From positions 6,869,168 to 6,909,839 of the forward strand of contig NZ_LGQW01000015.1 of assembly GCF_003116035.1 (NCBI RefSeq): a stretch of DNA of 40,672 nt, read 5' to 3'. Every line of letters begins with the position of its first letter. Position 1 is the stretch's first letter. A program made the position numbers and the translations under genes. This DNA comes from Azospirillum sp. TSH64. Its GTDB lineage: Bacteria; Pseudomonadota; Alphaproteobacteria; Azospirillales; Azospirillaceae. Below the pieces are notes generated by a model that saw nothing but the letters and a program-made list of their open reading frames with translations, was not told the origin of the DNA and searched no databases. Below are positions 1 to 9,201 of the stretch, one piece after another.

Positions 1-60
1 GAAGCGGGGGCACTGACCCCGCGGGCCGTTTCCGCGGAACTCCTGACAGAACTCCCCCAG

Positions 61-89
61 GGGGGACCGAAAGGTCCCCCTCTTTTTCC
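61..89 (+). terminator. Rho-independent terminator of an upstream gene
   Basis: A perfect 8-bp stem GGGGGACC (61-68) / GGTCCCCC (73-80) is closed by a GAAA tetraloop and followed by TCTTTTTCC (81-89). The T-run is on the plus-strand side only, so it ends a plus-strand transcript whose gene lies outside the window. Confidence 0.88.
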
Positions 90-107
90 TCATCCCCTCA
101 CCCGACT

Positions 108-121
108 CTCACGCGCGTGAG
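108..121. promoter_or_regulatory. Perfect 14-bp palindrome, possible operator
   Basis: CTCACGCGCGTGAG reads identically on both strands. It lies just after the terminator and about 185 bp before the first possible start of the PAS/sigma-54 regulator. A protein-binding site is inferred from symmetry alone; the ligand is unknown. Confidence 0.35.
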
Positions 122-304
122 TTGAAAATCCGGAAATCGCGAAGGGGTATGGCGGAGGATGTAGAGAACAGGTCCGGGTTGCCTTTTTAAAAAGCGCGCC
201 CGCGAGGCGTTCCATAAAGGTCTGGTCTGATGAACGGGTGCGGATGACCGCGCGCACCCGCCCGATCCTGTGCGCCTTCCCTTTAATCCGACGGATGGGC
301 TACT

Positions 305-1834
<1,530 letters not shown>

Positions 1835-1859
1835 CGTCGGCACAGGCGGGACGCAGCAA

Positions 1860-1876
1860 ATTTCGTACTGCGGAAT
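1860..1876. promoter_or_regulatory. Candidate IclR-family operator
   Basis: ATTTCGTACTGCGGAAT is an inverted repeat (ATTTCG / CGGAAT, 5 of 6 pairs, 5-bp spacer) 71 bp before the iclR-type start. IclR proteins commonly bind TTCCG-N-CGGAA-like dyads in their own promoters, so autoregulation is a reasonable inference. A possible -35 TTGACG follows at 1886-1891, without a clear -10. Confidence 0.45.
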
Positions 1877-1946
1877 GCTGTTTCATTGACGTGCTGACCA
1901 GCGGCTGGCAGGATCGTCCCGCAAAGGTTTGCGGGAGGGTTCGGGC

Positions 1947-2759
1947 ATGCGCAGGCGGGAAGAGGCTCTGGTCGCCGACGATCTGGCGGAGGACGAGAAG
2001 GATCCGCGCTTCGTCACGGCACTCGCCCGCGGATTGGAACTGTTGCGCGCCTTCCGCCGCAACGAATCGATGCTCGGCAACCTGGAGCTGGCGCAGCGCA
2101 CCGGCCTGCCCAAGCCGACGGTGTCGCGGCTGACCTACACGCTGGCCAAGCTGGGATACCTCTCCTACGACCACACCACCGGCAAGTACCGGCTCGGCAC
2201 CTCGGTGCTGGCGCTGGGATATGCCAGCCTGTCGGGCATGGGCATCCGGCAGGTCGCCCGCCCGCTGATGCAGGAACTGGCCGACGAGACCGGGCTGGCG
2301 GTGGCGCTGGGCGGGCGCGACCGGCTGAGCATGATCTATCTGGAATGCTGCAAGGCCACCGGCCCGATCACCCTGTCGCTGGATGTCGGCTCCCACATCA
2401 AGCTGTCGACCACCGGCATGGGCCGCGCCTATCTGGCTGCCTTGCCGGAGGCGGAACGCGCGCCCTTGATGGCGAAGCTGGAAGAGCATGAGGGGGAGCG
2501 CTGGCCGCAGATCCGCGACGGCATCCTCCAGGCCGTCGAGGATTACCGGACGCGCGGCTATTGCCGCTCCATCGGTGCCTGGAAGTCGGAGGTCCATGCC
2601 GTCGGCGTCCCGTTCGTGCCGCGCGACGGCTCGCAGGTGCTGGCCTTCAACTGCGGCGGACCGGCCTTCATGGTCGATCTGAAGAGGCTGGAGGAGGAGT
2701 TTGCACCGCGGTTGGTGGCGATGGTCCGGCGAATCGACGCGACCCTGTTCAACGGGTGA
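1947..2759 (+). CDS. IclR family transcriptional regulator
   Basis: This 270-aa protein has the usual IclR length and build. An N-terminal winged helix-turn-helix (about residues 15-75, including LPKPTVSRL) is followed by the IclR effector-binding domain (about 85-265, with the SIGAWKSEVHAVGVP stretch near its core). Such proteins bind small aromatic or carboxylic effectors and repress or activate catabolic genes; the effector here is unknown. The ATG at 1947 was chosen because GGGAGGG (1933-1939) lies 7 bp ahead; an upstream TTG at 1929 lacks a ribosome binding site. A dyad typical of IclR autoregulation lies upstream. There is no adjacent catabolic operon, so its targets are probably elsewhere. 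Confidence 0.9.
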   Translation: MRRREEALVADDLAEDEKDPRFVTALARGLELLRAFRRNESMLGNLELAQRTGLPKPTVSRLTYTLAKLGYLSYDHTTGKYRLGTSVLALGYASLSGMGIRQVARPLMQELADETGLAVALGGRDRLSMIYLECCKATGPITLSLDVGSHIKLSTTGMGRAYLAALPEAERAPLMAKLEEHEGERWPQIRDGILQAVEDYRTRGYCRSIGAWKSEVHAVGVPFVPRDGSQVLAFNCGGPAFMVDLKRLEEEFAPRLVAMVRRIDATLFNG

Positions 2760-3072
2760 TGGGCCAGGTGGAGCGACCCGGACGCCGCTAGCCATCCCGC
2801 GCCAATCGGTTTTTCCTATCGAGGTATCCTGAAAAATCGATTGGACTGATCAGGTGTTTATAGCCATTCTTTGAATCGTTCTAGACAGGCTTCCCGATCC
2901 GGTTTGTCCTGTTCAGGCCGGTCCTCCATTCGGTGCCAGGGGTGGCCGGCCCCCCGGAAGGGCGGGGATTTCGGGGATGTGCGGGCACGTTCAATCCAAC
3001 GCCCCGCCGTCTCCGCCCTTCCGGGATCTGGTCCCGCGGTTCCGGCCTGCTGTTAAGCCTTTTGTTGGCCCG
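2760..3072. other. Convergent intergenic region with a long inverted repeat
   Basis: No gene is supported between the iclR-type gene and the end of the chemoreceptor gene. The only clear structure is the 14-bp inverted repeat at 2802-2844. The rest (2850-3072) shows no T-tract terminator or repeat that I can defend. Confidence 0.6.
2802..2844. repeat. Imperfect 14-bp inverted repeat with 15-nt spacer
   Basis: CCAATCGGTTTTTC (2802-2815) and GAAAAATCGATTGG (2831-2844) are complementary at 13 of 14 positions. As RNA this is a long hairpin beginning about 42 nt after the iclR-type stop codon, but no T-run follows on either strand. It could be an mRNA-end-protecting structure, an atypical terminator or a protein-binding dyad. 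Confidence 0.55.
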
Positions 3073-4773
3073 TCAGGCCGCCCTGACCCGCGACAGGAAA
3101 CCGTCCACCTCATCGCGCAGGCGCCCCGCCTCCTGCGACAGCAGCGAGGCGGCGGACAGCACCTCGTTCGACGAGGTGCCGGCCTCGTCGGCGGCCTTGC
3201 TGACGCCGGCGATGCTGGAGGAGACTTCCTGGGTTCCCTCTGCCGCCTGCTGGACGTTGCGGCCGATCTCGCCGGTGGCGGCAGTCTGCTCCTCGACCGC
3301 CGCGGCGATGCTGTTGGAGATCTCGTTCACCTGGGTGATGGTGCGGCCGATGTTGCGGATGGCGGTGACGGCGCCGCCGGTCTGGGTCTGGATTTCCGCG
3401 ATCTGGGTGGAGATGTCCTCGGTCGCCTTGGCGGTCTGGTTGGCGAGCTGCTTCACCTCGCTGGCGACCACGGCGAAGCCTTTCCCCGCCTCGCCGGCCC
3501 TCGCCGCCTCGATGGTGGCGTTGAGTGCCAGCAGGTTGGTCTGGCTGGCGATGTTCTGGATCAGGCTGACCACGTCGCCGATCCGCTGGGCCGCCACGGC
3601 CAGCCCTTCGACCGTGCCGTTGGTGCGCTCGGCCTCGCTCACCGCCTGGCCGGAGATGGTGGCGGACTCGGCCACCTGCCGGCTGATCTCGCCGATGGAA
3701 CTGCTGAGTTCTTCCGAGGCCGCCGCCACCGTCTGTACGTTGGCCGAGGCCTGTTCGGTCGCGGCGGCGACCGCCGTCGACTGGCGGGCCGTCTCCTCGG
3801 CGACCGCCGACATGGTCCGCGCGGTGGACTGGAGCTGCGCCGCGGCGCTGGAGACCGCCTCGACGACGGTGCCGATGCTCGTCTCGAACTCGTCCGCCAG
3901 GCCGAGCATGGCCTGCCTGCGCTCCGACGCCGCCCTGGCCTCGGCCTGCTTCGCCTGCTCTTCCAACTCGCGGCTGCGGATCAGGTTGGCTTTGAAGACG
4001 CTGGCGGTTTCGGCGATCTCCCCCACCTCGTCGCGGCGGCCCGTTCCGGCGATCTCGACCGTCAGGTTGCCGTCGGCAAGCCCGCGCAGCGACGAGACGA
4101 TGGACTTGATCGGCCGGACGATGCCCTTCTGCGAGACCAGCAGGCCGAGCAGAAGCCCCGCCACGGTTCCGACGCCGGCGAGGACGAACATCCAGGTCAG
4201 CTTCAAGGCCGCCATCGCCTCGGCCGCTCGCGCCAGTTCGGTCGAGTCCTTCTCGGTGAAATCGAGGAAGGCCGTGATGTCGCTGCGCAGGCTCCGGATA
4301 TCGGCACGGCTCGCCTCCACGGCGATTTTCATCGTCCGCTGCCCATCGGTCAGCGTGGACGAGCCCTGGAGCTTGCGCGCCGCATCGAGGGACGCCACCA
4401 GCTTCTCGTAATAGGCGGGAAGCTGGCGTTCGATCTTCAGCAGGATGGCCACCTGCTCCCCTTCGACCGTGCCCTTGAGCCGCGTGATGGCGTCGGCAAT
4501 CGCCTTGCGGCGTTCCCCGATGGCAGTCGAGACGGTGCCGACCTCGCCCGGATCGATCGCGAGGCTGTATTCGTCGCGGTTGATTTCGGCGAGCAGGCGG
4601 TTGAGGCGGGAACTGAGACGCACCTCCGTCGTCGCTTCGTCAAGGTCCGTGATCGCAGATCCAAGGGATTGCAATCCAATTGCGCCGAAACCGGCAATGG
4701 TCATGCTCACCACGGACAGCATGCCGACGATCAGCATGATCTTCATCGAGATTTTAAGATTGCCCAAAGACAT
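3073..4773 (-). CDS. Methyl-accepting chemotaxis protein
   Basis: This membrane chemoreceptor passes ligand or energy signals to CheA/CheW. TM1 spans about residues 11-33. A periplasmic helical domain of four-helix-bundle type (35-190), TM2 (191-213) and HAMP (214-268) follow. The cytoplasmic signalling domain (about 300-560) carries the conserved hairpin tip around IASQTNLLALNATIEAARAG. The C-terminus ends in VRAA and has no NWETF-like CheR/CheB tether. The periplasmic domain contains no recognisable PAS or Cache signature, so the ligand cannot be predicted. The gene stands alone, as is common for receptors in soil alphaproteobacteria. Its upstream region is markedly AT-rich. The start ATG at 4773 has AAGGG directly before it and GAGGGG about 9 nt upstream. 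Confidence 0.95.
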   Translation of the reverse strand: MSLGNLKISMKIMLIVGMLSVVSMTIAGFGAIGLQSLGSAITDLDEATTEVRLSSRLNRLLAEINRDEYSLAIDPGEVGTVSTAIGERRKAIADAITRLKGTVEGEQVAILLKIERQLPAYYEKLVASLDAARKLQGSSTLTDGQRTMKIAVEASRADIRSLRSDITAFLDFTEKDSTELARAAEAMAALKLTWMFVLAGVGTVAGLLLGLLVSQKGIVRPIKSIVSSLRGLADGNLTVEIAGTGRRDEVGEIAETASVFKANLIRSRELEEQAKQAEARAASERRQAMLGLADEFETSIGTVVEAVSSAAAQLQSTARTMSAVAEETARQSTAVAAATEQASANVQTVAAASEELSSSIGEISRQVAESATISGQAVSEAERTNGTVEGLAVAAQRIGDVVSLIQNIASQTNLLALNATIEAARAGEAGKGFAVVASEVKQLANQTAKATEDISTQIAEIQTQTGGAVTAIRNIGRTITQVNEISNSIAAAVEEQTAATGEIGRNVQQAAEGTQEVSSSIAGVSKAADEAGTSSNEVLSAASLLSQEAGRLRDEVDGFLSRVRAA

Positions 4774-4789
4774 CCCTTAATACCCCTCA

Positions 4790-4940
4790 AGTTGCGAGTT
4801 TTATTTACAAGTTTACATGTTATTTTTATTAGAAATTCATTATGTGCATTGTATAATCTTAAAATTGCTTTACACGGCGTTGCAAAATACAACCTATGAA
4901 GAAAGTCGTATTCTTGGAATGATTTTAAAGTATCTCCGGT
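4790..4940. promoter_or_regulatory. AT-rich divergent promoter region
   Basis: This block between the chemoreceptor (minus) and dedA-like gene (plus) is strikingly AT-rich against the surrounding DNA. It contains a perfect plus-strand -10 hexamer TATAAT at 4852-4857 with a weak -35 (TTAGAA) 17 bp upstream. Reading minus, TTGCAA followed 17 bp later by TTAAGA is possible. Individual promoter assignments are tentative. Confidence 0.4.
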
Positions 4941-5064
4941 CGGGATGATGTTCTGCCATTGGGCGAACCCGATCTTCCGTCGTTTGCGCCTTTGCGGTCG
5001 GGAACTCTTCATGACGGCGGGCCGTTTTCGGAATGCGGCTGGATTCCGGCAGGGGAGAAGAGTC

Positions 5065-5727
5065 TTGGCAGGCGGCTTGACGGACTGGCTGGTGCAGGTG
5101 ATGCACAACCTCCACTATGTCGGAATTTTCTTTCTGGTGGCATTGGCGCGGGTCTTCCCGCCGATCCCCGCCGAGTCGGTGATCCCGCTGGCCGGGATCG
5201 GGGCGGCGACCGGCGAGTTCACGCTGGTCGGGGTCGCCATCGCCGGCGGGCTCGGTTCGCTGGCCGGACAGCTGGTGTGGTTCCTGCCGAGCCGGCTGAT
5301 GGGCCGCGACCGGCTGGAGGCGTTCTTGAAGAAGTACGGCCCCTGGCTGACCATCAATCCGAAGAAGGTGCGGCAGAGCACCGACTGGTTCGCCAAGCGC
5401 GGCGGGCTGGCGGTGCTGTTCTCGCAACCGGTGCCGGGGGTGCGGACTTTGATCTCGATCCCGGCCGGCGCCTGCAAGATGTCGATCCTGAACTATTCGC
5501 TGGCGTCCGGCATCGGGTCGGTGCTGTGGACGCTGCTGCTGGCCTGGACCGGCTACATGCTGTCCACTTGGCCCTTCGCGCACCGGCTGGTCGGCTATTT
5601 CACCGTCGGGCTGCTGGTGGTGCTGGTCGGCCTCTATCTCTGGCGGCTGTCCAAACACCTGCATCTGCTGCGCAAGGGCGGCACGGCCGCGGAGGCGCCG
5701 GGCATCACGCCGTCGGCAGGCTGCTGA
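5065..5727 (+). CDS. DedA family integral membrane protein
   Basis: DedA/VTT-fold proteins are inner-membrane proteins, several of which act as undecaprenyl-phosphate or phospholipid flippases. The family motif FPPIPAESVIPLAG is at residues 31-44, with the conserved acidic E37. The second motif reads SQPVPGVRTLISIPAG (120-135), where R127 is kept but the usual first arginine is Gln (Q121). The GD pair often found near residue 68 is GQ here. Several TM helices follow, the last near 185-205. The TTG start at 5065 was chosen because AGGGGAG (5051-5057) lies 7 nt ahead and the protein then begins as DedA proteins usually do. Upstream in-frame ATGs at 4945 and 5011 have poor ribosome binding sites. 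Substrate unknown. Confidence 0.85.
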   Translation: MAGGLTDWLVQVMHNLHYVGIFFLVALARVFPPIPAESVIPLAGIGAATGEFTLVGVAIAGGLGSLAGQLVWFLPSRLMGRDRLEAFLKKYGPWLTINPKKVRQSTDWFAKRGGLAVLFSQPVPGVRTLISIPAGACKMSILNYSLASGIGSVLWTLLLAWTGYMLSTWPFAHRLVGYFTVGLLVVLVGLYLWRLSKHLHLLRKGGTAAEAPGITPSAGC

Positions 5728-5748
5728 GAGGCAGTCGCTGCCCGGGGA

Positions 5749-6405
5749 TCAGGCCGTCGCCATCCCGACGATGCCGGTGGCGGCCATGCCCAGCGCCCAC
5801 AGGCCGAACAGGCCCAGCGCCACGCCGGTGCAGTGGTTCAGCATGGTCAGCCCGCGGTCGGAGATGCGGTGGCGAACGGCGGCCACCCCCATCGACAGCG
5901 TTATCCACCACAGCGACGAGCCGATGAAGACACCCAGCACCAGGGTCGAGGCTTCCAGCCGGTCCAGCGTGCCGCCCAGTCCGAAGCCGGCGAAGATGGC
6001 GATGAAGGCCATGATGGTCGCCGGGTTGGTCAGGGTCAGCGACAGGCCGGTCATGAAGCCGGCCAGCCAGGATTTGCTGTCGGGGGCGGAGGCCGCCTCG
6101 CGCTCGTCGGCGTCGGGATGCTGGCGGAAGGTGCGGACCGCCACCACCAGCAGGAAGATGCCGCCGATCAGCTGGAAGGCGATCTCGTGCCCGCGCAGGA
6201 AGCTGAGCGCCGCCGACACGCCGAAGGCGGCGATGGCGCCATAGAAGGTGTCGGCCACCGCGGCGCCGAATCCGGTGAAGAAGCCCATCAGGGGGCCGTG
6301 CTGGAGGGTGCGGCGGATGCACAGCAGACCGATCGGCCCGACGGGTGCGGCGATGGCGAATCCAAGAGCGATTCCCTGCAAGAGCACCCAGACTTCGTTC
6401 ACCGA
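5749..6405 (-). CDS. LysE family amino-acid exporter
   Basis: This 218-aa membrane protein of the LysE/RhtB class has the family opening, a hydrophobic helix followed by APVGPIGLLCIRRTL, and a matching later helix with SLTLTNPATIMAF. About six TM segments are seen, with a charged cytoplasmic loop (DADEREAASAPDS) in the middle. Such proteins export amino acids or related metabolites by proton antiport; the substrate cannot be read from sequence. The GTG at 6405 gives the normal family length. A longer frame back to ATG 6468 adds 21 polar residues unlike the family. It faces the BMP gene divergently and has no linked regulator. Confidence 0.88.
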   Translation of the reverse strand, partial: SVNEVWVLLQGIALGFAIAAPVGPIGLLCIRRTLQHGPLMGFFTGFGAAVADTFYGAIAAFGVSAALSFLRGHEIAFQLIGGIFLLVVAVRTFRQHPDADEREAASAPDSKSWLAGFMTGLSLTLTNPATIMAFIAIFAGFGLGGTLDRLEASTLVLGVFIGSSLWWITLSMGVAAVRHRISDRGLTMLNHCTGVALGLFGLWALGMAATGIVGMATA

Positions 6406-6478
6406 GCGTCGCCCCCATTTTCTTGTGGCCAGGTTCAGATGGCCGTGTCCATCGCCAGTTCGTCGCAATGACTGTCGG

Positions 6479-6499
6479 CGGGGGTGATAAACGCCCCCG
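6479..6499. repeat. GC-rich hairpin between lysE-like and BMP genes
   Basis: CGGGGG (6479-6484) and CCCCCG (6494-6499) form a 6-bp stem with a 9-nt loop in the divergent intergenic region, 122 bp before the BMP gene start. No T-run follows and it does not resemble a purine riboswitch. Confidence 0.3.
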
Positions 6500-6621
6500 T
6501 CCCTGGCGTCAACCGGGGGAGACCCGATTCGCTCCGTTGCATCGTCCGCTTTCCCTGTTGTGTGAAATCATGGCGCGGTTATCCTTTGGGTCAAGTTTCC
6601 GCAGCCGGGAGTGGGTGGGAC

Positions 6622-7611
6622 ATGAAGACGCGTATTCTTGCAGCCATGCTGGCGGTGACCGCGGCCGGAGCGGGAGTCGGCGCTCCGGCGCTGGCCGACG
6701 ACTTCTCGCCGGCCGTGGTGTTCGACCAGGGCGGCAAGTTCGACAAGTCCTTCAACGAGGCCGCCTATAACGGCGCCGAGCGGTTCAAGAAGGAAACCGG
6801 CACCGCCTACCGCGAGTTCGAGATCACCAACGAGGGCCAGCGCGAGCAGGCCATGCGCACGCTGGTCCGCCGCGGCGCCTCGGTCATCGTCGCCGTCGGC
6901 TTCTCGCAGACCGCGGCGGTGGACAAGGTGGCGAAGGAATCGCCCAACACCAAGTTCTGCCTGATCGACGACAAGCTGGACGCCCCCAACGTCCAGTCGG
7001 TGACCTTCAAGGAGGAGGAGGGATCCTTCCTGGTCGGCATGGCCGCGGCGCTGGCGTCGAAGACTGCCAAGGTCGGCTTCATCGGCGGCATGGACATCCC
7101 GCTGATCCGCAACTTCCTGACCGGCTACGAGCAGGGCGTGAAGCATGTCGCTGCCGCCGACGAGGTGTTCGTCAACATGACCGGCACCACGCCTGCCGCC
7201 TGGAACGACCCCGGCCGCGGGGCGGAGCTGGCCAAGAGCCAGTTCGGCCGCGGGGCCGACGTGGTCTTCGCCGCGGCGGGCGCCACCGGTCTCGGCGTGC
7301 TGCAGGCGGCGGCCGATGCCGGCAAGCTGTCCATCGGCGTCGACAGCAACCAGAACCATGTCCATCCCGGCAAGGTCCTGACCTCGATGGTCAAGCGGGT
7401 GGACGTCGTCGTCTATGACTGCATGAAGTCGGCGAAGGACGGCAGCTGGAAGGCCGGGCACCGCGTCGTCGGGCTGAAGGAGGACGGCGTCGGCTATGCG
7501 CTGGACGACAACAACCGCAAGCTGATCACGCCGGAGATGGAAGCGAAGCTGGAAGAGGCGAAGAAGCAGATCATCGCGGGCTCGCTGGCGGTCAAGCCGT
7601 ACCAGCCGTAA
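6622..7611 (+). CDS. BMP family ABC transporter substrate-binding protein
   Basis: This is a periplasmic binding protein of the Bmp/PnrA class, whose characterised members bind nucleosides. A Sec signal peptide is evident: a basic N-terminus, an Ala-rich core, and APALA before D26 as the probable cleavage site. The mature protein opens with the class signature DQGGKFDKSFNEAAYNG and contains AVGFSQ, the GGMDIPLIRNF stretch and GVDSNQNH, all typical of the family. The ATG at 6622 follows GGGTGGGA closely; an in-frame extension upstream would destroy the signal peptide. It is followed after 11 bp by the ATPase gene, evidently one operon. No membrane component is adjacent. Confidence 0.93.
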   Translation: MKTRILAAMLAVTAAGAGVGAPALADDFSPAVVFDQGGKFDKSFNEAAYNGAERFKKETGTAYREFEITNEGQREQAMRTLVRRGASVIVAVGFSQTAAVDKVAKESPNTKFCLIDDKLDAPNVQSVTFKEEEGSFLVGMAAALASKTAKVGFIGGMDIPLIRNFLTGYEQGVKHVAAADEVFVNMTGTTPAAWNDPGRGAELAKSQFGRGADVVFAAAGATGLGVLQAAADAGKLSIGVDSNQNHVHPGKVLTSMVKRVDVVVYDCMKSAKDGSWKAGHRVVGLKEDGVGYALDDNNRKLITPEMEAKLEEAKKQIIAGSLAVKPYQP

Positions 7612-7622
7612 GCGGACCCTTC

Positions 7623-9170
7623 ATGACGCAGGCAAACGCGCCGGCCATCCGGTCGGAAGTCGCCCTGGAAACGGTGGCGATCAACAAGTGGTTCGGCACC
7701 AACCATGCCAACCGCGACGTGTCGCTGTCGGTCCCGGCCGGCACCATCCATGGGGTGATCGGCGAGAACGGCGCCGGCAAGTCGACGATCATGAGCATCG
7801 TCTACGGCTATCTGCGCGCCGACAGCGGGGAAATCCGGGTGAACGGCAATCCCGCCGCCATCCGCACCCCGCGCGACGCCCTGGCTGCCGGCATCGGCAT
7901 GGTCCACCAGCACTTCATGCTGGTGGACCCCTTCAGCGTGCTGGAGAATGTGCTGCTGGGGGCGGAGGGCGGCGTCACGCTGGCGGGCGGCCTTGCCCGG
8001 GCCAGGACCGAACTGACCCGGCTGGCGCGCGACTATGGGCTGGAGGTCGATCTCGACAGCCCGGTCGGCGACCTGCCGGTCGGCGCCCAGCAGCGGGTCG
8101 AGATCCTGAAGGCGCTCTATCGCGGCGCCGACATCCTGATCCTCGACGAGCCGACCGGCGTGCTGACCCCGCAGGAGGCCGACCATCTGTTCCGCATCCT
8201 GCGGGCGCTGCGCCAGCAGGGCAAGACGGTCGTCATCATCACCCACAAGCTTCGCGAGATCATGGAGCTGACCGACAATGTCACGGTGATGCGGCGGGGG
8301 CAAGTGGTCGCCAACGTCGCCACCTGCGACACCAGCCGGGAGCAGCTGGCCGAGCTGATGGTCGGCCGCAAGGTTCTGCTGCGGGTCGACAAGACGCCGG
8401 CCAAACCGGGGACGGAGGTCTTGCGGGTCGAGGGCTTGCGGGTGCGCGATCCCTCCGGCGTCGAGCGGGTGAAGGGCGTCGGCCTGTCGGTGCGGGCCGG
8501 CGAGATCGTCGGCATCGCCGGCGTGTCCGGCAACGGCCAGTCCGAACTCTTGGAGGCTCTGGCCGGCATGCGGCCCATCGCCGGCGGCTCGGTCCGCCTG
8601 CGCGGGGAGGAACTGGCTGGGCATCCGGACCGCTTCAACGCCCGTGCGCTGCGCGGCCTGGGGGTGGGCCATGTGCCGGAGGACCGGCAGAAGGTCGGGC
8701 TCGTCACCAGTTTCTCGGCGGAGGAATGCTCGATCCTGGGTTTCCAGGACGATCCGGCCTGGAACGGCCGGGTGCTGCTCGACCGCGACGCGGTGGCCGA
8801 GAGCTGCGCCCGCCGGATGGAGGAATACGACACCCGCCCGCGCGACGGGTCGCTGGCGGCGGCCAACTTCTCCGGCGGCAACCAGCAGAAGATCGTGCTG
8901 GCCCGCGAGATCGAGCGGAACCCCGACCTGCTGCTGGTCGGCCAGCCCACCCGCGGCGTCGACATCGGCGCCATCGAGTTCATCCACCGCCGGCTGGTCG
9001 CCCTGCGCGACCAGGGCAAGGCGATCCTGCTGGTCTCGGTCGAACTCGACGAGATCCGCGCCTTGTCCGACCGCATCGTCGTGATGTTCGACGGCCATAT
9101 CGTCGGCGAGGTGATGCCGGACCAGGCGGACGAGAAGACGCTGGGGCTGATGATGGCAGGGTGCGGGTGA
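7623..9170 (+). CDS. Double-domain ABC transporter ATP-binding protein (NupO/YufO-like)
   Basis: This ATPase subunit is of the type that powers BMP-dependent nucleoside uptake. Two ABC cassettes are present in one 515-aa chain. The first has Walker A GENGAGKST, the motif VGAQQRVEILKAL and Walker B ILILDEPTG. The second has the degenerate GVSGNGQSE in place of Walker A, the signature FSGGNQQKIVLAREI and LLLVGQPTRGVD, where Gln replaces the catalytic Glu. These departures are normal for the sugar/nucleoside double-ATPase class. The gene begins 11 bp after the BMP gene. In most operons of this kind two permease genes follow, but here the next gene is on the opposite strand. Confidence 0.93.
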   Translation: MTQANAPAIRSEVALETVAINKWFGTNHANRDVSLSVPAGTIHGVIGENGAGKSTIMSIVYGYLRADSGEIRVNGNPAAIRTPRDALAAGIGMVHQHFMLVDPFSVLENVLLGAEGGVTLAGGLARARTELTRLARDYGLEVDLDSPVGDLPVGAQQRVEILKALYRGADILILDEPTGVLTPQEADHLFRILRALRQQGKTVVIITHKLREIMELTDNVTVMRRGQVVANVATCDTSREQLAELMVGRKVLLRVDKTPAKPGTEVLRVEGLRVRDPSGVERVKGVGLSVRAGEIVGIAGVSGNGQSELLEALAGMRPIAGGSVRLRGEELAGHPDRFNARALRGLGVGHVPEDRQKVGLVTSFSAEECSILGFQDDPAWNGRVLLDRDAVAESCARRMEEYDTRPRDGSLAAANFSGGNQQKIVLAREIERNPDLLLVGQPTRGVDIGAIEFIHRRLVALRDQGKAILLVSVELDEIRALSDRIVVMFDGHIVGEVMPDQADEKTLGLMMAGCG

Positions 9171-9177
9171 GGGGCGC

Positions 9178-9201
9178 CGTCCCTCACCACGTCCCTCACC
9201 A
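9178..9201. repeat. 12-bp exact tandem repeat at the SDR stop codon
   Basis: CGTCCCTCACCA occurs twice in direct succession (9178-9189 and 9190-9201), spanning the end of the minus-strand SDR gene, whose stop is at 9196-9198. It is probably a small replication-slippage duplication. Confidence 0.5.

Larger units (their letters stand above)
1..304. other. Intergenic region before the PAS/sigma-54 regulator
   Basis: No convincing gene is seen here. The stretch holds the terminator of a gene lying left of the window (61-89), a 14-bp perfect palindrome (108-121) and a 12-bp perfect palindrome CTTTTTAAAAAG at 183-194. The DNA from about 120 to 195 is less GC-rich than its surroundings, as expected of a promoter region, but no unambiguous -35/-10 pair could be picked. 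Confidence 0.6.

Noticed and set aside
2977..4899. Long plus-strand open frames across the chemoreceptor gene
   Set aside because: The minus strand encodes a complete methyl-accepting protein with conserved tip; the plus product is Gly/Asp/Arg-rich with no known fold.
4743..5108. Minus-strand 121-codon frame across the AT-rich promoter region
   Set aside because: It overlaps the chemoreceptor start and the dedA start, contains odd AT-rich codons and has no ribosome binding site.
6469..6621. Possible purine riboswitch ahead of the BMP nucleoside-transport genes
   Set aside because: Only one simple GC hairpin is present; no three-way-junction core or conserved purine-riboswitch bases were found.
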